A DNA stretch of 64,000 bases from NCBI RefSeq assembly GCF_014522265.1, contig NZ_CP017024.1:3723501-3787500 (forward strand), given 5' to 3'. Shown one piece after another: positions 8,233 to 17,236 of the stretch (the stretch's first letter is position 1; the number at the start of each line of letters is the position of its first letter). The translations under genes were made by a program, and so were the position numbers. The notes below the pieces were generated by a model. The model saw only the letters and a list, made by a program, of their open reading frames with translations. It ran no database searches and was not told where the DNA came from. Source of the stretch: Pseudomonas oryzihabitans (GTDB lineage: Bacteria > Pseudomonadota > Gammaproteobacteria > Pseudomonadales > Pseudomonadaceae).

Positions 8233-10380
8233 TTAGCTCGGCGCTTCTTTCCCCCGGGCCGCCTGATCCAGCGGCGAGCCGCCTACCTCGTAGCGCACGT
8301 TCATGCGCGGCGAGGCCAACTCGATGCCGGCGTCGTCCAGGTAGCGCTTGAGCCTGAGGTTGAAGGCCCGCGAGACCTCCCACTGCTTGATCGGCGCGGT
8401 CTTGAAGCGGAATCTCAGGATCGCCATGCCGGAATCGAAGCTCTCCACCCCCTGCAGCTCCAGCGGCGACCAGATGTCTCGGCCGATGAAGGGATCCTGG
8501 CGCAGTGTGCGACCCACTTCCTGGACCATCTCGATGGCCTTGTCCACCGACAGCGCCTGGGGAATCGGCAGGCGGAAGATGGCGTAGCCGAATTGCCGCG
8601 AGTAGTTCTGGATGCTCTTGATCTCGCTGAAGGGGATGGTGTGGACGATGCCATCGATATCCCTGAGTCGCACGGTGCGGATGGTCAGGCCCTCGACGGT
8701 GCCCAGGTGATTGCCGACGTCGACGTAGTCGCCGATGGCCAGGGAGTCCTCGATGATGATGAACAGCCCGGTGATGAGGTCGGCCACCAGGCTCTGGGCG
8801 CCGAAGCCCACCGCCAGGCCGATGACGCCGGCACCGGCCAGCAGCGGGGTGACGTTCACGCCCATGTTGGCCAGGGCGACGATCAGGGCGATGACGAAGA
8901 TGGTCAGGAACAGCACGTTGCGGATCAGCGGCAACATGGTCTGGGCGCGGGCATTGTTCGGGCTGACGCGATGCAGATTGAGGCCGCGGTGGATGGCGGT
9001 GTCGGCCAGGATCCACACCAGCCAGGCCAGCAACAGGGTGCCACCCAGGCCAAAGAACTTGCTGGCGACCGCATGGCCGTCGCCCTGGCTGAATCTCAGC
9101 AGCGAGAGATTCCAGGCGCGCAGGGCCAGCTCGATCCCCACCAGCCAGATGACGATGCCCAGCACCAGCACGAAGAAGGCCCGCAGCCGTTCGGCATAGG
9201 CCTCCTGGATGCGGCCGTGCGGTCGCCGGCGCAGCAGCCGCGCCCGCACCAGGGCGTTGAGGCCCAGGGCGGCGCCCATGGTCACGGCGAACAGCAGCGC
9301 CCGGCGCAGGGCGTCGCTGGTATCGCCGGCGGAGACGAAGGTGGCCACCACCGAGACCGCCACCAGGATCAGCAGCGGCAGGTGCCAGAGGCGGGCGATC
9401 AGATGGCGCACGCCCTGCAGACCGTGCAGCGCCTGACGCTTGGCCAGCGGCTGGTTGCGGATCAGGTGGGCGATGGGCCGGCGGAATCTCAGGGCGAACT
9501 GGGCGGTGAGCAGCGCCGCGCAGATGTTGGCGCCGATGGCGATGACCGCCGCCAGGTGTGGCCCCAGGGTCTCGGCCAGGTGCGGATCGCTGGCGGCGCC
9601 ACCCAGGGCGGCCAGGCTGCCGATGATCCATAGCGGGCGAAAGGCGCGGCGGCGCAGGATCAACAGCGCCCGGCTGCGATGGGCGCCGCTGGGCAGGGAG
9701 CAGATCACCACCACCGTTGCCGCGAACAGCGGGCCGATGACGGCGGCATAGGCCAGGGTGACGGCCACCGTCTTGCCCAGGGAGTCCGGCATCCACAGGG
9801 ATACCAGCAGGGTGATGACGAACGCCAGCAGCCAGGGTGCCAGCTTGCGCAGGGCGAAACGCACCAGGTCCAGGGTCCGCGGTCTGAGCGGAAGCTCCTC
9901 GGAGAGCCTGAACCTGATGCGCAGCCGATGACTGATGCTTTTCAGGCCCAGGGCGCAACCGGCCCAGAAGGCCAGGGTGATGACGAAACCCGAAAGCAGG
10001 TTGAGGCGCTGCTCGGGCGCCGGCGCCAGGGCGGCCAGCTCGGCGCCCGCCTGGTCCAGCTGGTACTGCCAGCGCTCGCGCAGGTTGTCACGCTGCAGCT
10101 GTTGCTCGACCACCGTCATGGTGTCGGTGATCAACCCGATCACGCCCTGGGAGGCGCTGGGTTCGGCCTTGGCTTGGGCCGCCTGCAGCTTCTTGAGATC
10201 CGCCAGCAGACGATTGCGCTGCTGCTCGCTTTCCAGGGTCTTGATCACCTGGTCTAGGGACGGGCCGAATTGCGGATCGACCTGATCCTTCTGGGCGCCC
10301 GGCAGCCCGGGGAGGGCAGCCTGGACCGGGCCGATGAGCAGGAAGCAGAGGCAAAACAGCTGTAGCAGGCGAAAGATCAT
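8233..10380 (-). CDS. Large MscS-family mechanosensitive channel
   Basis: A 715-residue membrane protein with an N-terminal signal sequence (MIFRLLQLFCLCFLLIGPVQA), a periplasmic coiled-coil-prone region (about residues 30-130), many transmembrane segments and a C-terminal MscS pore domain. The pore helix reads GLAVGFGAQSLVADLITGLF near residue 530 and is followed by the beta domain (DIDGIVHTIPFSEI). Its size places it with YbiO/YnaI-like channels rather than the small MscS. It should open under membrane tension during hypo-osmotic shock. The ATG at 10380 was chosen because it begins the signal peptide; a longer frame upstream lacks one. Confidence 0.9.
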   Translation of the reverse strand: MIFRLLQLFCLCFLLIGPVQAALPGLPGAQKDQVDPQFGPSLDQVIKTLESEQQRNRLLADLKKLQAAQAKAEPSASQGVIGLITDTMTVVEQQLQRDNLRERWQYQLDQAGAELAALAPAPEQRLNLLSGFVITLAFWAGCALGLKSISHRLRIRFRLSEELPLRPRTLDLVRFALRKLAPWLLAFVITLLVSLWMPDSLGKTVAVTLAYAAVIGPLFAATVVVICSLPSGAHRSRALLILRRRAFRPLWIIGSLAALGGAASDPHLAETLGPHLAAVIAIGANICAALLTAQFALRFRRPIAHLIRNQPLAKRQALHGLQGVRHLIARLWHLPLLILVAVSVVATFVSAGDTSDALRRALLFAVTMGAALGLNALVRARLLRRRPHGRIQEAYAERLRAFFVLVLGIVIWLVGIELALRAWNLSLLRFSQGDGHAVASKFFGLGGTLLLAWLVWILADTAIHRGLNLHRVSPNNARAQTMLPLIRNVLFLTIFVIALIVALANMGVNVTPLLAGAGVIGLAVGFGAQSLVADLITGLFIIIEDSLAIGDYVDVGNHLGTVEGLTIRTVRLRDIDGIVHTIPFSEIKSIQNYSRQFGYAIFRLPIPQALSVDKAIEMVQEVGRTLRQDPFIGRDIWSPLELQGVESFDSGMAILRFRFKTAPIKQWEVSRAFNLRLKRYLDDAGIELASPRMNVRYEVGGSPLDQAARGKEAPS

Positions 10381-10450
10381 CGAAGCCGCACGCTCGCGAA
10401 AGGGGGAAACGCCCGTCCTGAACGGCCTGGGGCCGTCCGACGAGAGGGGG

Positions 10451-11827
10451 TCAGTGTAGCAAGGGCTTGGCGCTGTGGATGCGTCGCCGGGCACTGCGCG
10501 CCAGCCGCACCGACAGCAGGATGGCCGCGCAGGTCAGTCCCAGTACCAGACCCTGCCAGAGGCCGGCCGGACCCCGCGGTGCCCCGAACCAGTCGCTCAG
10601 CCCCAGCGCCCAGCCCACCGGCAGGCCCATGCCCCAGTAGGCCAGCAGGGTGATGACCATGGTCGCGCGGGTGTCCTGGTAACCACGCAGGGCGCCCGCG
10701 GCGGTCACCTGGATGGCATCGGAGAACTGGAAGATGCCGGCAAACACCAGCAGCGAGGCCGCCAGCTGGATCACCGCCTGGTCCTGGGAATAGAGGCCGG
10801 CGATAGCCGTGCGCGCGGTCAGCATCAGGGTGCAGGAAACGCAGGCGCAGAGCAGCCCGGCGGCCATGCCGACCCCGGCGGAAAAGCGCGCCTCGCGCGG
10901 CTCGCCGCGCCCCAGCGCCTGGCCAACCCGCACTGTCACCGCCATGCCCAGGGCCAGGGGCACCATGAACACCAGACCGGAGAAGTTGAGCGCCACCTGG
11001 TGCCCGGCGACCACGGTCGGACCCAGCTCGCCGATCAGCAGGGCCACCACGGAAAAGATGCTGGATTCGGCGAACACCGCGATGCCGATGGGCACGCCGA
11101 TGGCCAGCAGGGCGCGCAGCGTTGGTCCGTGCGGTCGCTCGAAGCGGGCGAAAATGGCGCAGGCGCGATATCGCTCGGTGCGGATGATCGCCAGCATGGC
11201 CAGCAGCATCGCCCACATCACCGTGCCCGAGGCGAAGCCGCACCCGGCGCCGCCCAAGGCTGGCAGGCCCAGGTGCCCATGGATGAAGATCCAGTTCAGC
11301 GGCACGTTCAGTGCCAGCCCGGCAAGGCCCACCAGCATCGCCGGCCGGGTACGCCCGAGGCCGTCGCTGAAGCAGCGCAGCACATAGTAGAAGGCCGTGG
11401 CGGGCAGGCCCAGGGCGATGCCCTTGAGATAGAGCAGGGTCGGGCCGATCAGCTGGGCGTCGACATGCATCGCCACCAGCAGCGGTCGGGCATTGAGCAG
11501 CAGCAGGCTGGCGATGAGGCCACACCCCAGGGCCAGCCAGAGCGCCTGGCGCACCAGCGGACCGATCTCCTGGCTGCGCCCGCCGCCGTGGCGCTCGGCC
11601 ACCTTAGGCGTGGTCGCCAGCAGGATGCCGGTCATCAGCAGGAACACCGGAATCCACACGGAGTTGCCCAGGGCGACGGCGGCGAGGTCCAGCGGGCCGA
11701 CACGGCCGGCCATGACGGCGTCGACGAAGCCCATGGCCGAATGGGAGAGCTGGGCGATGACGATGGGCGCGGCCAGGGAGAGCAGGGCGCCGAATTCACG
11801 TCTGATGCGGGGCAGGGAGGAGGTCAC
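10451..11827 (-). CDS. MATE-family multidrug/cation antiporter
   Basis: A 458-residue inner membrane protein with about 12 hydrophobic segments in two homologous halves, the normal size for MATE transporters. The first helix region (LAAPIVIAQLSHSAMGFVD) and the following VMAGRVGPLDLAAVALG are typical of NorM-like proteins, which exchange Na+ or H+ for cationic drugs. The start is a GTG, since no ATG is near the conserved N-terminus, and no good ribosome site is visible. It lies 70 bases upstream of the MscS gene and is divergent from pdxB. Whether it is the orthologue of PmpM/NorM cannot be decided here. Confidence 0.9.
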   Translation of the reverse strand: MTSSLPRIRREFGALLSLAAPIVIAQLSHSAMGFVDAVMAGRVGPLDLAAVALGNSVWIPVFLLMTGILLATTPKVAERHGGGRSQEIGPLVRQALWLALGCGLIASLLLLNARPLLVAMHVDAQLIGPTLLYLKGIALGLPATAFYYVLRCFSDGLGRTRPAMLVGLAGLALNVPLNWIFIHGHLGLPALGGAGCGFASGTVMWAMLLAMLAIIRTERYRACAIFARFERPHGPTLRALLAIGVPIGIAVFAESSIFSVVALLIGELGPTVVAGHQVALNFSGLVFMVPLALGMAVTVRVGQALGRGEPREARFSAGVGMAAGLLCACVSCTLMLTARTAIAGLYSQDQAVIQLAASLLVFAGIFQFSDAIQVTAAGALRGYQDTRATMVITLLAYWGMGLPVGWALGLSDWFGAPRGPAGLWQGLVLGLTCAAILLSVRLARSARRRIHSAKPLLH

Positions 11828-11957
11828 TTGATCGTTCGGTCAGCTTCGGGGCCGATAGTCTAGTCCTCATGGCCCGAGTGGCAACCCTCGCGGCGACCGT
11901 TGCCGGCTGCCGCTGGCCTGCTAAAGTGCCGGTCCCCGCCCTTGCGAGTGCCCAGGC

Positions 11958-13121
11958 ATGCACATTCTCGCCGACGAAAACATACCGCTGCTGGACGCCT
12001 TCTTCGGCCCCCACGCCACCCTCGAACGCCTTCCCGGTCGCGCCTTCGACCGCGCCGCCGTGAGTCGCGCCGATGCGCTGCTGGTGCGCTCCATCACCCG
12101 CGTCGACGAGACGCTGCTGGCCGGATCTCGGGTCGGCTTCGTCGGCACCTGCACCATAGGTACCGATCATCTGGACCTCGGCTATCTGGATCAGGCGGGT
12201 ATCCGCTGGAGCAATGCGCCTGGCTGCAATGCCCGCGGCGTGGTGGACTGGGTGCTCGGCGCCTTGCTGGCGCTGGCCGATGGCGCTGGCGCCGACCTGG
12301 CCCGGCGCACCTATGGCATCGTCGGCGCCGGCCAAGTCGGGGGCCGCCTGGCCGAGGCGCTGCGCGGACTGGGCTGGACGGTGCTGGTCTGCGATCCACC
12401 ACGTCAGGCGACCGAGCAGGGCGACTTCCACAGCCTGGACGAGTTACTGGAGCGCTGCGACGTGCTCTGTCTGCATACCCCGCTGATCCGTGACGGCGAA
12501 CAGCGCACCCTGCACCTGTTCGAGGCGACGCGCCTGGCGAGGTTGCGTCCGGGCAGCTGGCTGCTCAATGCCTGCCGGGGCGAGGTAGTCGACAACGCCG
12601 CGCTGTGTGCCCATCTGGCTGGTGGCGCCGAGCTGGCGGTGGCCCTGGATGTCTGGGAAGGCGAGCCGGGTATCGATCCTGAATTGGCCCGTCTCTGTCA
12701 GCTGGTGACGCCCCATATCGCCGGGCACAGCCTGGAAGGCAAATGGCGCGGCACGGCGCAGATCTACGCGGCCTTCTGCGCCTGGACCGGGGAAACACCG
12801 CGGCTGGGTCTGAGCGACCTGTTGCCGCCGCAGCAGCTGGAGCGCCTGGTGTTTGGTGCGGATACGCCCGAGGCGACGGCCTTCAGGCGCGTCTGTCGTG
12901 CGGTCTATGACCCGCGCGACGACGATGCGGCGCTACGCGCGACCCTCGCCTTGCCGGCCCAGGCGCGGGCTCAGGCGTTCGACGCCCTGCGCAAGGGCTA
13001 TCCTGTGCGTCGGGAGATTCCGGGGCTGGTGCTCGAAGGGACGGGCGTGGCTCGGCTGGCGAGGGCCCTGGGCTGCGACTGGCGACATGGCGACGACTCC
13101 GAAAGCGGCGGTGTCGCTTAG
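11958..13121 (+). CDS. pdxB: Erythronate-4-phosphate dehydrogenase
   Basis: PdxB oxidises 4-phosphoerythronate in the DXP-dependent route to pyridoxal phosphate. The 387-residue protein has the D-isomer 2-hydroxyacid dehydrogenase fold. The N-terminus [17 protein letters not shown] and the segment [12 protein letters not shown] are PdxB signatures. The NAD-binding motif is [16 protein letters not shown] near residues 118-133, and the catalytic arginine, glutamate and histidine fall in [18 protein letters not shown] and [12 protein letters not shown]. The C-terminal dimerisation domain specific to PdxB is present. It is divergent from the MATE gene and convergent with ppnP. Confidence 0.96.
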   Translation: MHILADENIPLLDAFFGPHATLERLPGRAFDRAAVSRADALLVRSITRVDETLLAGSRVGFVGTCTIGTDHLDLGYLDQAGIRWSNAPGCNARGVVDWVLGALLALADGAGADLARRTYGIVGAGQVGGRLAEALRGLGWTVLVCDPPRQATEQGDFHSLDELLERCDVLCLHTPLIRDGEQRTLHLFEATRLARLRPGSWLLNACRGEVVDNAALCAHLAGGAELAVALDVWEGEPGIDPELARLCQLVTPHIAGHSLEGKWRGTAQIYAAFCAWTGETPRLGLSDLLPPQQLERLVFGADTPEATAFRRVCRAVYDPRDDDAALRATLALPAQARAQAFDALRKGYPVRREIPGLVLEGTGVARLARALGCDWRHGDDSESGGVA

Positions 13122-13206
13122 GACCGAGGCGAAGCGGAAGCGTTCAAGCGGGACAACGGACTCCCGCCACCCGGCCCACGCGGCCGAATGACGGAGCCCA
13201 AGACGA

Positions 13207-13224
13207 GGGAGCCGTACGGCTCCC
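13207..13224. terminator. Perfect palindrome between pdxB and ppnP
   Basis: GGGAGCCGTACGGCTCCC is an 18-base perfect palindrome placed 5 bases past the ppnP stop and 85 bases past pdxB. It could act as a bidirectional transcription stop. No T run follows, so this role is inferred from position. Confidence 0.5.
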
Positions 13225-13229
13225 CGAGC

Positions 13230-13511
13230 TTAGTGGTATTCGCAGAGATAGGCGGTGTCTTCCGCGACCTTGAGCTGGAACTTCGCATTGGCCGGCACGG
13301 TGAACTGGCTGCCCGCGGCGAAGGTTTCCCAGGTCTCGCTGCCCGGCAGCTTGACGGTCAGGGCGCCGGCCACCACGTGCATGACTTCCAGCTGGCTGGT
13401 GCCGAATTCGTATTCGCCGGGGGCCATGACGCCCAGGGTGGCAGGCTTGGACTTGAGGCTGAAGGCGATGGATTTGACGGTGCCGTCGAAGTATTCGTTG
13501 ACCTTGAACAT
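13230..13511 (-). CDS. ppnP: Pyrimidine/purine nucleoside phosphorylase (DUF1255)
   Basis: A 93-residue single-domain cupin. It begins [17 protein letters not shown] and contains the conserved segments [13 protein letters not shown] and [13 protein letters not shown], which match the PpnP/YaiE family. Family members phosphorolyse several nucleosides to free base and ribose 1-phosphate and usually act as dimers. Length is as expected. The gene stands alone, convergent with pdxB. Confidence 0.93.
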   Translation of the reverse strand: MFKVNEYFDGTVKSIAFSLKSKPATLGVMAPGEYEFGTSQLEVMHVVAGALTVKLPGSETWETFAAGSQFTVPANAKFQLKVAEDTAYLCEYH

Positions 13512-13593
13512 CGGATTTCCTTGTGCGAGAGCGGTTGGGACCGTCGGCGAGTATGCCCAAGGCCGAGGCCCACTGTCACCGCTCCAGACGAGG

Positions 13594-14145
13594 CTAGCGC
13601 GCGAGGGCCGGCAGGCTGGCGGGTATCAGCTTGGCGGTGTTGCGCGCGTCGGTCTCGGCGCGGTGCAGTACCCCGGTAAAGGCCAGTCCCGCCGATTCCA
13701 GGGCGGCGGTGAGGCCCAGCGGACGTGCCAGACCACGGGCCTTGGCGAAGGCCTGCTTGAGATTGCGATGCGGGACCCGGGCGAGGTGGGTGTGCAGATC
13801 GTATTCGCGCCAGGCCCGCTCCAGCAGACGGCGGTCGAAATCGCCCCAGCTGCACCAGCCGGCGAGAGTGGTCTCATAGGCGCCCAGCCAGGCCTCGAAG
13901 GTCGGCCAGGTGCTTTCCAGGGGCTCTGCGCTATCGACATCGGCCTGGCTGATATGGGTGAGATCGCGGCAAAAGGGCGTCAGCAGCGGCAGCCGCCGGG
14001 GCTGGACGAAACTCTGATAGCGATCGAGCTCCTGGCCCTCCGCATCCACCATCACCGCGCCGATCTCGATGATCTCCATCAACTCCAGTGGCCAGCCGCC
14101 TTCGTCGGTGGTCGCTTCCAGGTCCAGCACCAGCCAATGCTTCAT
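13594..14145 (-). CDS. DEDDh 3'-5' exonuclease (ERI1/KapD-like)
   Basis: A 183-residue exonuclease. Exo I is [13 protein letters not shown], with the D and E metal ligands; the second acidic site lies in [10 protein letters not shown]; the last motif [13 protein letters not shown] supplies His and Asp. That order defines the DEDDh class seen in KapD and ERI1-type RNA exonucleases. I chose the ATG at 14145 because GAGGG lies 7 bases before it; a GTG six bases upstream would sit on that ribosome site. Substrate (RNA or DNA ends) is not known. The gene is divergent from the YkgJ-type gene. Confidence 0.87.
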   Translation of the reverse strand: MKHWLVLDLEATTDEGGWPLELMEIIEIGAVMVDAEGQELDRYQSFVQPRRLPLLTPFCRDLTHISQADVDSAEPLESTWPTFEAWLGAYETTLAGWCSWGDFDRRLLERAWREYDLHTHLARVPHRNLKQAFAKARGLARPLGLTAALESAGLAFTGVLHRAETDARNTAKLIPASLPALAR

Positions 14146-14331
14146 CGTCACGCCCTCGGGCCAGCCGCCTCGCTCATCGCAGATAAGACGGTGGAAAGGC
14201 CGCGGGGTTGCGTGGCGAGGTGCGAATGAATGTTACATTCATGACTCGATGGCAGCATCTGGTCACGATTCGCTTGTGAGGCCCCGGCCTTGCTCTTAAG
14301 CTTGAAGCCTCTTTATCTGCGAGTTTCACCC

Positions 14332-14586
14332 ATGGAGTGCCGTCCGGGTTGTGGCGCCTGTTGCATCGCGCCCTCGATCTCCTCACCGCTGCCACGCATG
14401 CCCCAGGGCAAGCCCTCCGGGGTGCGCTGCGCCCATCTGGACAGCACCAACCGCTGCGACCTGTTCGGCTCGCCGCTGCGCCCGGCGGTGTGCGGCGGCT
14501 TCCAGGCCGAGCTGGCGTTCTGCGGCACCAGCAGTGCCGAGGCCATGGCCATCCTGCTGCGCCTCGAAGGTGAAACCGCCGCCTGA
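14332..14586 (+). CDS. YkgJ-family cysteine-cluster protein
   Basis: An 84-residue protein with the CxxxCGxCC pattern at its N-terminus ([20 protein letters not shown]) and further cysteines in [21 protein letters not shown] and AFCG. This matches the YkgJ/UPF0153 zinc- or iron-cluster proteins, whose role is not established. The ATG at 14332 was chosen because the conserved motif starts there. It lies 50 bases upstream of the START-domain gene. Confidence 0.85.
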   Translation: MECRPGCGACCIAPSISSPLPRMPQGKPSGVRCAHLDSTNRCDLFGSPLRPAVCGGFQAELAFCGTSSAEAMAILLRLEGETAA

Positions 14587-14636
14587 TCCGGTTTTGAATT
14601 GCGCTCTCCGACAACCACAACAACAAGGGACGTCCC

Positions 14637-15236
14637 ATGCACAAGCCGCTTCGCTCCATCCTCGCCCTGACCCTGCTCGCAGCCACCGGCCTGGCCCAGG
14701 CCGAGGACTGGCAACTCGCCAAGCAGGAAGATGGCATCCAGGTCTATACCCGCGCCGTCGCCGGGTCCAAGTACAAGGCCTACCGCGGCGTGGTCCAGAT
14801 CAAGGCCGATCCGGCCACCATCGCCAAGTTGCAGGACGATCCGCTGGGTTCCTGCAAATGGATCTTCCGCTGCCAGTCGCTGCAGGTGCTCAAGCGTCAG
14901 GACAACCAGGCCTGGACCTACATGCGCATCGACATGCCCTGGCCGGTGACCGCCCGTGACGTGGTGCTGCACATCACCGAGCAGAAGACTCCCGATGGCG
15001 GCTTCACCCGCACCCTCGAAGGCCAGCCGGACTATCGTCCCGCTGCCGACGGTTACGTACGGGTCGCGAGCTTCCAGGGCCAGTGGCGCGTGGTGCCGAA
15101 GAACGGCGGCTCGGAAGTGACCTACGAGGCCCAGAGCGAGCCGGGTGGCAGCGTGCCGTCCTGGCTGGCCAACAGCTTCGTGGTGGATGCCCCGCTCAAC
15201 ACCCTGAAGGGCTTGCGCCAGGCCGCGCAGCGCTGA
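14637..15236 (+). CDS. Periplasmic START-domain lipid-binding-like protein
   Basis: A 199-residue protein with a cleavable signal peptide (MHKPLRSILALTLLAATGLAQA) followed by a single START-like domain. Family signatures include EDGIQVYTRAVAGSKYKAYR near the mature N-terminus and the central IDMPWPVTARDVVLH. START folds bind lipids or sterols in a deep cavity; bacterial members in pseudomonads remain uncharacterised. It probably resides in the periplasm. GGGAC lies before the ATG. A hairpin follows about 20 bases after the stop. Confidence 0.85.
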   Translation: MHKPLRSILALTLLAATGLAQAEDWQLAKQEDGIQVYTRAVAGSKYKAYRGVVQIKADPATIAKLQDDPLGSCKWIFRCQSLQVLKRQDNQAWTYMRIDMPWPVTARDVVLHITEQKTPDGGFTRTLEGQPDYRPAADGYVRVASFQGQWRVVPKNGGSEVTYEAQSEPGGSVPSWLANSFVVDAPLNTLKGLRQAAQR

Positions 15237-15255
15237 TCGACCGCCCTCGGGCAGC

Positions 15256-15279
15256 GGCCTGGCCCACTGGCGCCAGGCC
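15256..15279 (+). terminator. Hairpin after the START-domain gene
   Basis: GGCCTGGC pairs with GCCAGGCC across an 8-base loop, 20 bases after the stop codon. There is no T run directly after it, so termination activity is inferred from structure and position. Confidence 0.5.
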
Positions 15280-15284
15280 CGTTC

Positions 15285-15356
15285 AATACCACCCCTTTGC
15301 CAAACCGTGGCTGTCCATCCGCATACCTCAACAGCTGTTTTTAATACCACCCCTTT
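15285..15356. repeat. Two exact 14-base direct repeats
   Basis: AATACCACCCCTTT occurs at 15285-15298 and again at 15343-15356, 58 bases apart. A partial inverted relative, GGCGGTGGTAAT, lies near 15390. The gap separates convergent genes, so a promoter operator is unlikely; origin is unknown. Confidence 0.45.
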
Positions 15357-15401
15357 AGATTCGAGGCATGGAGGGTCAACCCTCTGCCTGGGCGGTGGTA
15401 A

Positions 15402-16013
15402 TCAGCGAGCAGGGACGGCCGCTGCCCGACTTCGCCTTTTACGGCGCCAGCCATCTACCAGGCGGAAGGCCAGCAGGGCGGCGCCGATAGCGGCGTAGAG
15501 CGCCCACTCTTCCAGGTCCGAGCGTACGATCCAGAGGTAGTGCAGCAGCCCAAGGCCCAGCACCAAGTAGGCCAGTCGATGCAGCTCCTTCCAACGCTTG
15601 CCCAGGCGGCGCATGGCGGGGCGGTTGGAAGTGACGGCCAGGGTCAACAGGATCAGCAGCGCTGCGGCACCCACGATGATGTAGGGCCGGCGCTGCAACT
15701 CCACGCCCAGTTGCGACAGGTCGAAGCCCAGCACGAACGCCAGGTAGCCGAGGAAGTGCAGCAGGGCATAGGTGAAGGTCCAGAGGCCGAGCTGGCGGCG
15801 GATCACCGGCCAGAGCTTCCAGCGGGTGAGGCGCGACAGCGGCGTCAGACTCAGCGTCAGCAGCAGCAGCACCAGGGCGCCGGTCCCCAGCTTGTCCACC
15901 AGCGCCTTGCCCGGGTCCGGACCTAGGGCGAAGATCCAGGCCTGGTACAGCCACCACAGCGGCGGGCAGAGTGCGGCGACAAACACCGCGACCCGCCAGA
16001 GCAGCAATCCCAT
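15402..16013 (-). CDS. msrQ: Heme b membrane subunit of the MsrPQ methionine sulfoxide reductase
   Basis: MsrQ passes electrons from the respiratory chain or flavin reductase to periplasmic MsrP. The 203-residue protein has about six transmembrane segments of the ferric-reductase-like fold. Heme-ligand histidines are in ALLHFLGYL and ELHRLAYL, with another in LGLLHYLWI. The ATG overlaps the msrP stop by one base (TGATG), so translation is coupled. The C-terminus is basic and Arg-rich, facing the cytoplasm. Confidence 0.94.
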   Translation of the reverse strand: MGLLLWRVAVFVAALCPPLWWLYQAWIFALGPDPGKALVDKLGTGALVLLLLTLSLTPLSRLTRWKLWPVIRRQLGLWTFTYALLHFLGYLAFVLGFDLSQLGVELQRRPYIIVGAAALLILLTLAVTSNRPAMRRLGKRWKELHRLAYLVLGLGLLHYLWIVRSDLEEWALYAAIGAALLAFRLVDGWRRKRRSRAAAVPAR

Positions 16014-17023
16014 CAGTAGTTTCTCCGCAGATCCATGCCGCTGTAGAGCGAAGCCACTTCCTCGCCATAGCCGTTGAACATCAGCGTCGGCCGCACGTTG
16101 GGGCTGAACAGGCCACTGGGCAGGCGCCGTTCGCGGGCCTGACTCCAGCGCGGGTGGTCCACTTCCGGATTGACGTTGGCATAGAAGCCGTACTCGTTGG
16201 GCGCCATGCCCTGCCAGGTGGTGCGTGGCTGCTCGGCCACCAGGCTGATGCGGACGATGGACTTGATGCCCTTGAAGCCGTACTTCCAGGGCACGATCAG
16301 CCGCAGCGGCGCGCCGTTCTGGTTGGGCAGCACGCGGCCGTACATGCCCACCGTCATCAGCGTCAGCGGATGCATGGCCTCATCCAGGCGCAGGCCTTCG
16401 ACATAGGGCCAGTCCAGCAGGGCGAAGCTGGAATTCATGCCGGGCATGTGCTGCGGGTCCTTGAGCGTCTCGAACTTCACGTAGCGCGCCTTGCCGGTGG
16501 GTTCGACGCGCTTGAGCAGGCTGGCCAGCGGAAAGCCAAGCCAGGGGATGACCATGGACCAGGCCTCGACGCACCTCATGCGGTAGATGCGCTCTTCCAG
16601 GGTGTCGGGGCCGAAGAGGTCTTCCAGCCCGTAGGTGCCGGGCTTGCCCACCTCGCCATCGACTACCACGCTCCAGGGCTGGGTGGGCAACTGCGCAGCA
16701 TGGGCGGCGGGATCGCTCTTGTCCGGCCCGAATTCATAGAAGTTGTTGTAGTGGGTAGCGTCCTTGAAGGGCGTGATGTCCTCGCCCTTGACCGTGGCCG
16801 CCTGCCAGCGGGTATCAGGCAGCTTGCGTTCGAACCAGTCCGGGCCCTTGGCGGCTTCGACGTCGCCATAGCTGGAAGCGGCCGCCAGCGCCCAGCCGGG
16901 CAGGGCGGCGCCGGCGAGCAGGGCGCCGCTGGCACCGAGGAGCTGGCGCCGGGACAGGTAGACGGCTTCGGGGGTGATCTCCGACCCCAGGCAGGCAGAG
17001 CGCGGAACGATCTTGATCGGCAT
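16013..17023 (-). CDS. msrP: Periplasmic methionine-sulfoxide reductase, molybdopterin subunit
   Basis: MsrP repairs oxidised methionine in periplasmic proteins using a mononuclear molybdopterin cofactor. The 336-residue protein has a Tat signal ([20 protein letters not shown]) and the sulfite-oxidase fold. The molybdenum-ligand cysteine is in [15 protein letters not shown], and the conserved [14 protein letters not shown] motif follows. The start at 17023 gives the usual N-terminus MPIKIVPRS; an ATG farther upstream is in frame but extends beyond the family pattern. It forms a two-gene operon with msrQ and is divergent from the damaged dihydroxyacetone kinase gene. Confidence 0.95.
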   Translation of the reverse strand: MPIKIVPRSACLGSEITPEAVYLSRRQLLGASGALLAGAALPGWALAAASSYGDVEAAKGPDWFERKLPDTRWQAATVKGEDITPFKDATHYNNFYEFGPDKSDPAAHAAQLPTQPWSVVVDGEVGKPGTYGLEDLFGPDTLEERIYRMRCVEAWSMVIPWLGFPLASLLKRVEPTGKARYVKFETLKDPQHMPGMNSSFALLDWPYVEGLRLDEAMHPLTLMTVGMYGRVLPNQNGAPLRLIVPWKYGFKGIKSIVRISLVAEQPRTTWQGMAPNEYGFYANVNPEVDHPRWSQARERRLPSGLFSPNVRPTLMFNGYGEEVASLYSGMDLRRNY

Positions 17024-17236
17024 GACGGACCTCGGTGGGGTGCGCTCCCAGGAGAGCGGCTGGCTAACAGCGTGAGACATCCCGGTCGTGAAAAGCTTCC
17101 GACGCCAACGATAGCCTGCCGTCCCGGTCCGGCGGAAGGCCGTTGCGCGCCTGTCAGCCGGCCGTTCAGGTCGCTGCCAGGCAGGCCCGGGACCCCGTGC
17201 CATACTGCGGCGACCTCTCGCCCTCAGGAGTCCCCG

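Noticed and set aside
8140..9633. 497-residue plus-strand frame over the MscS gene
   Set aside because: Antisense shadow of the channel gene.
11958..13121. pdxB as a general 2-hydroxyacid dehydrogenase
   Set aside because: The N-terminus and the C-terminal dimerisation domain are specific to PdxB.
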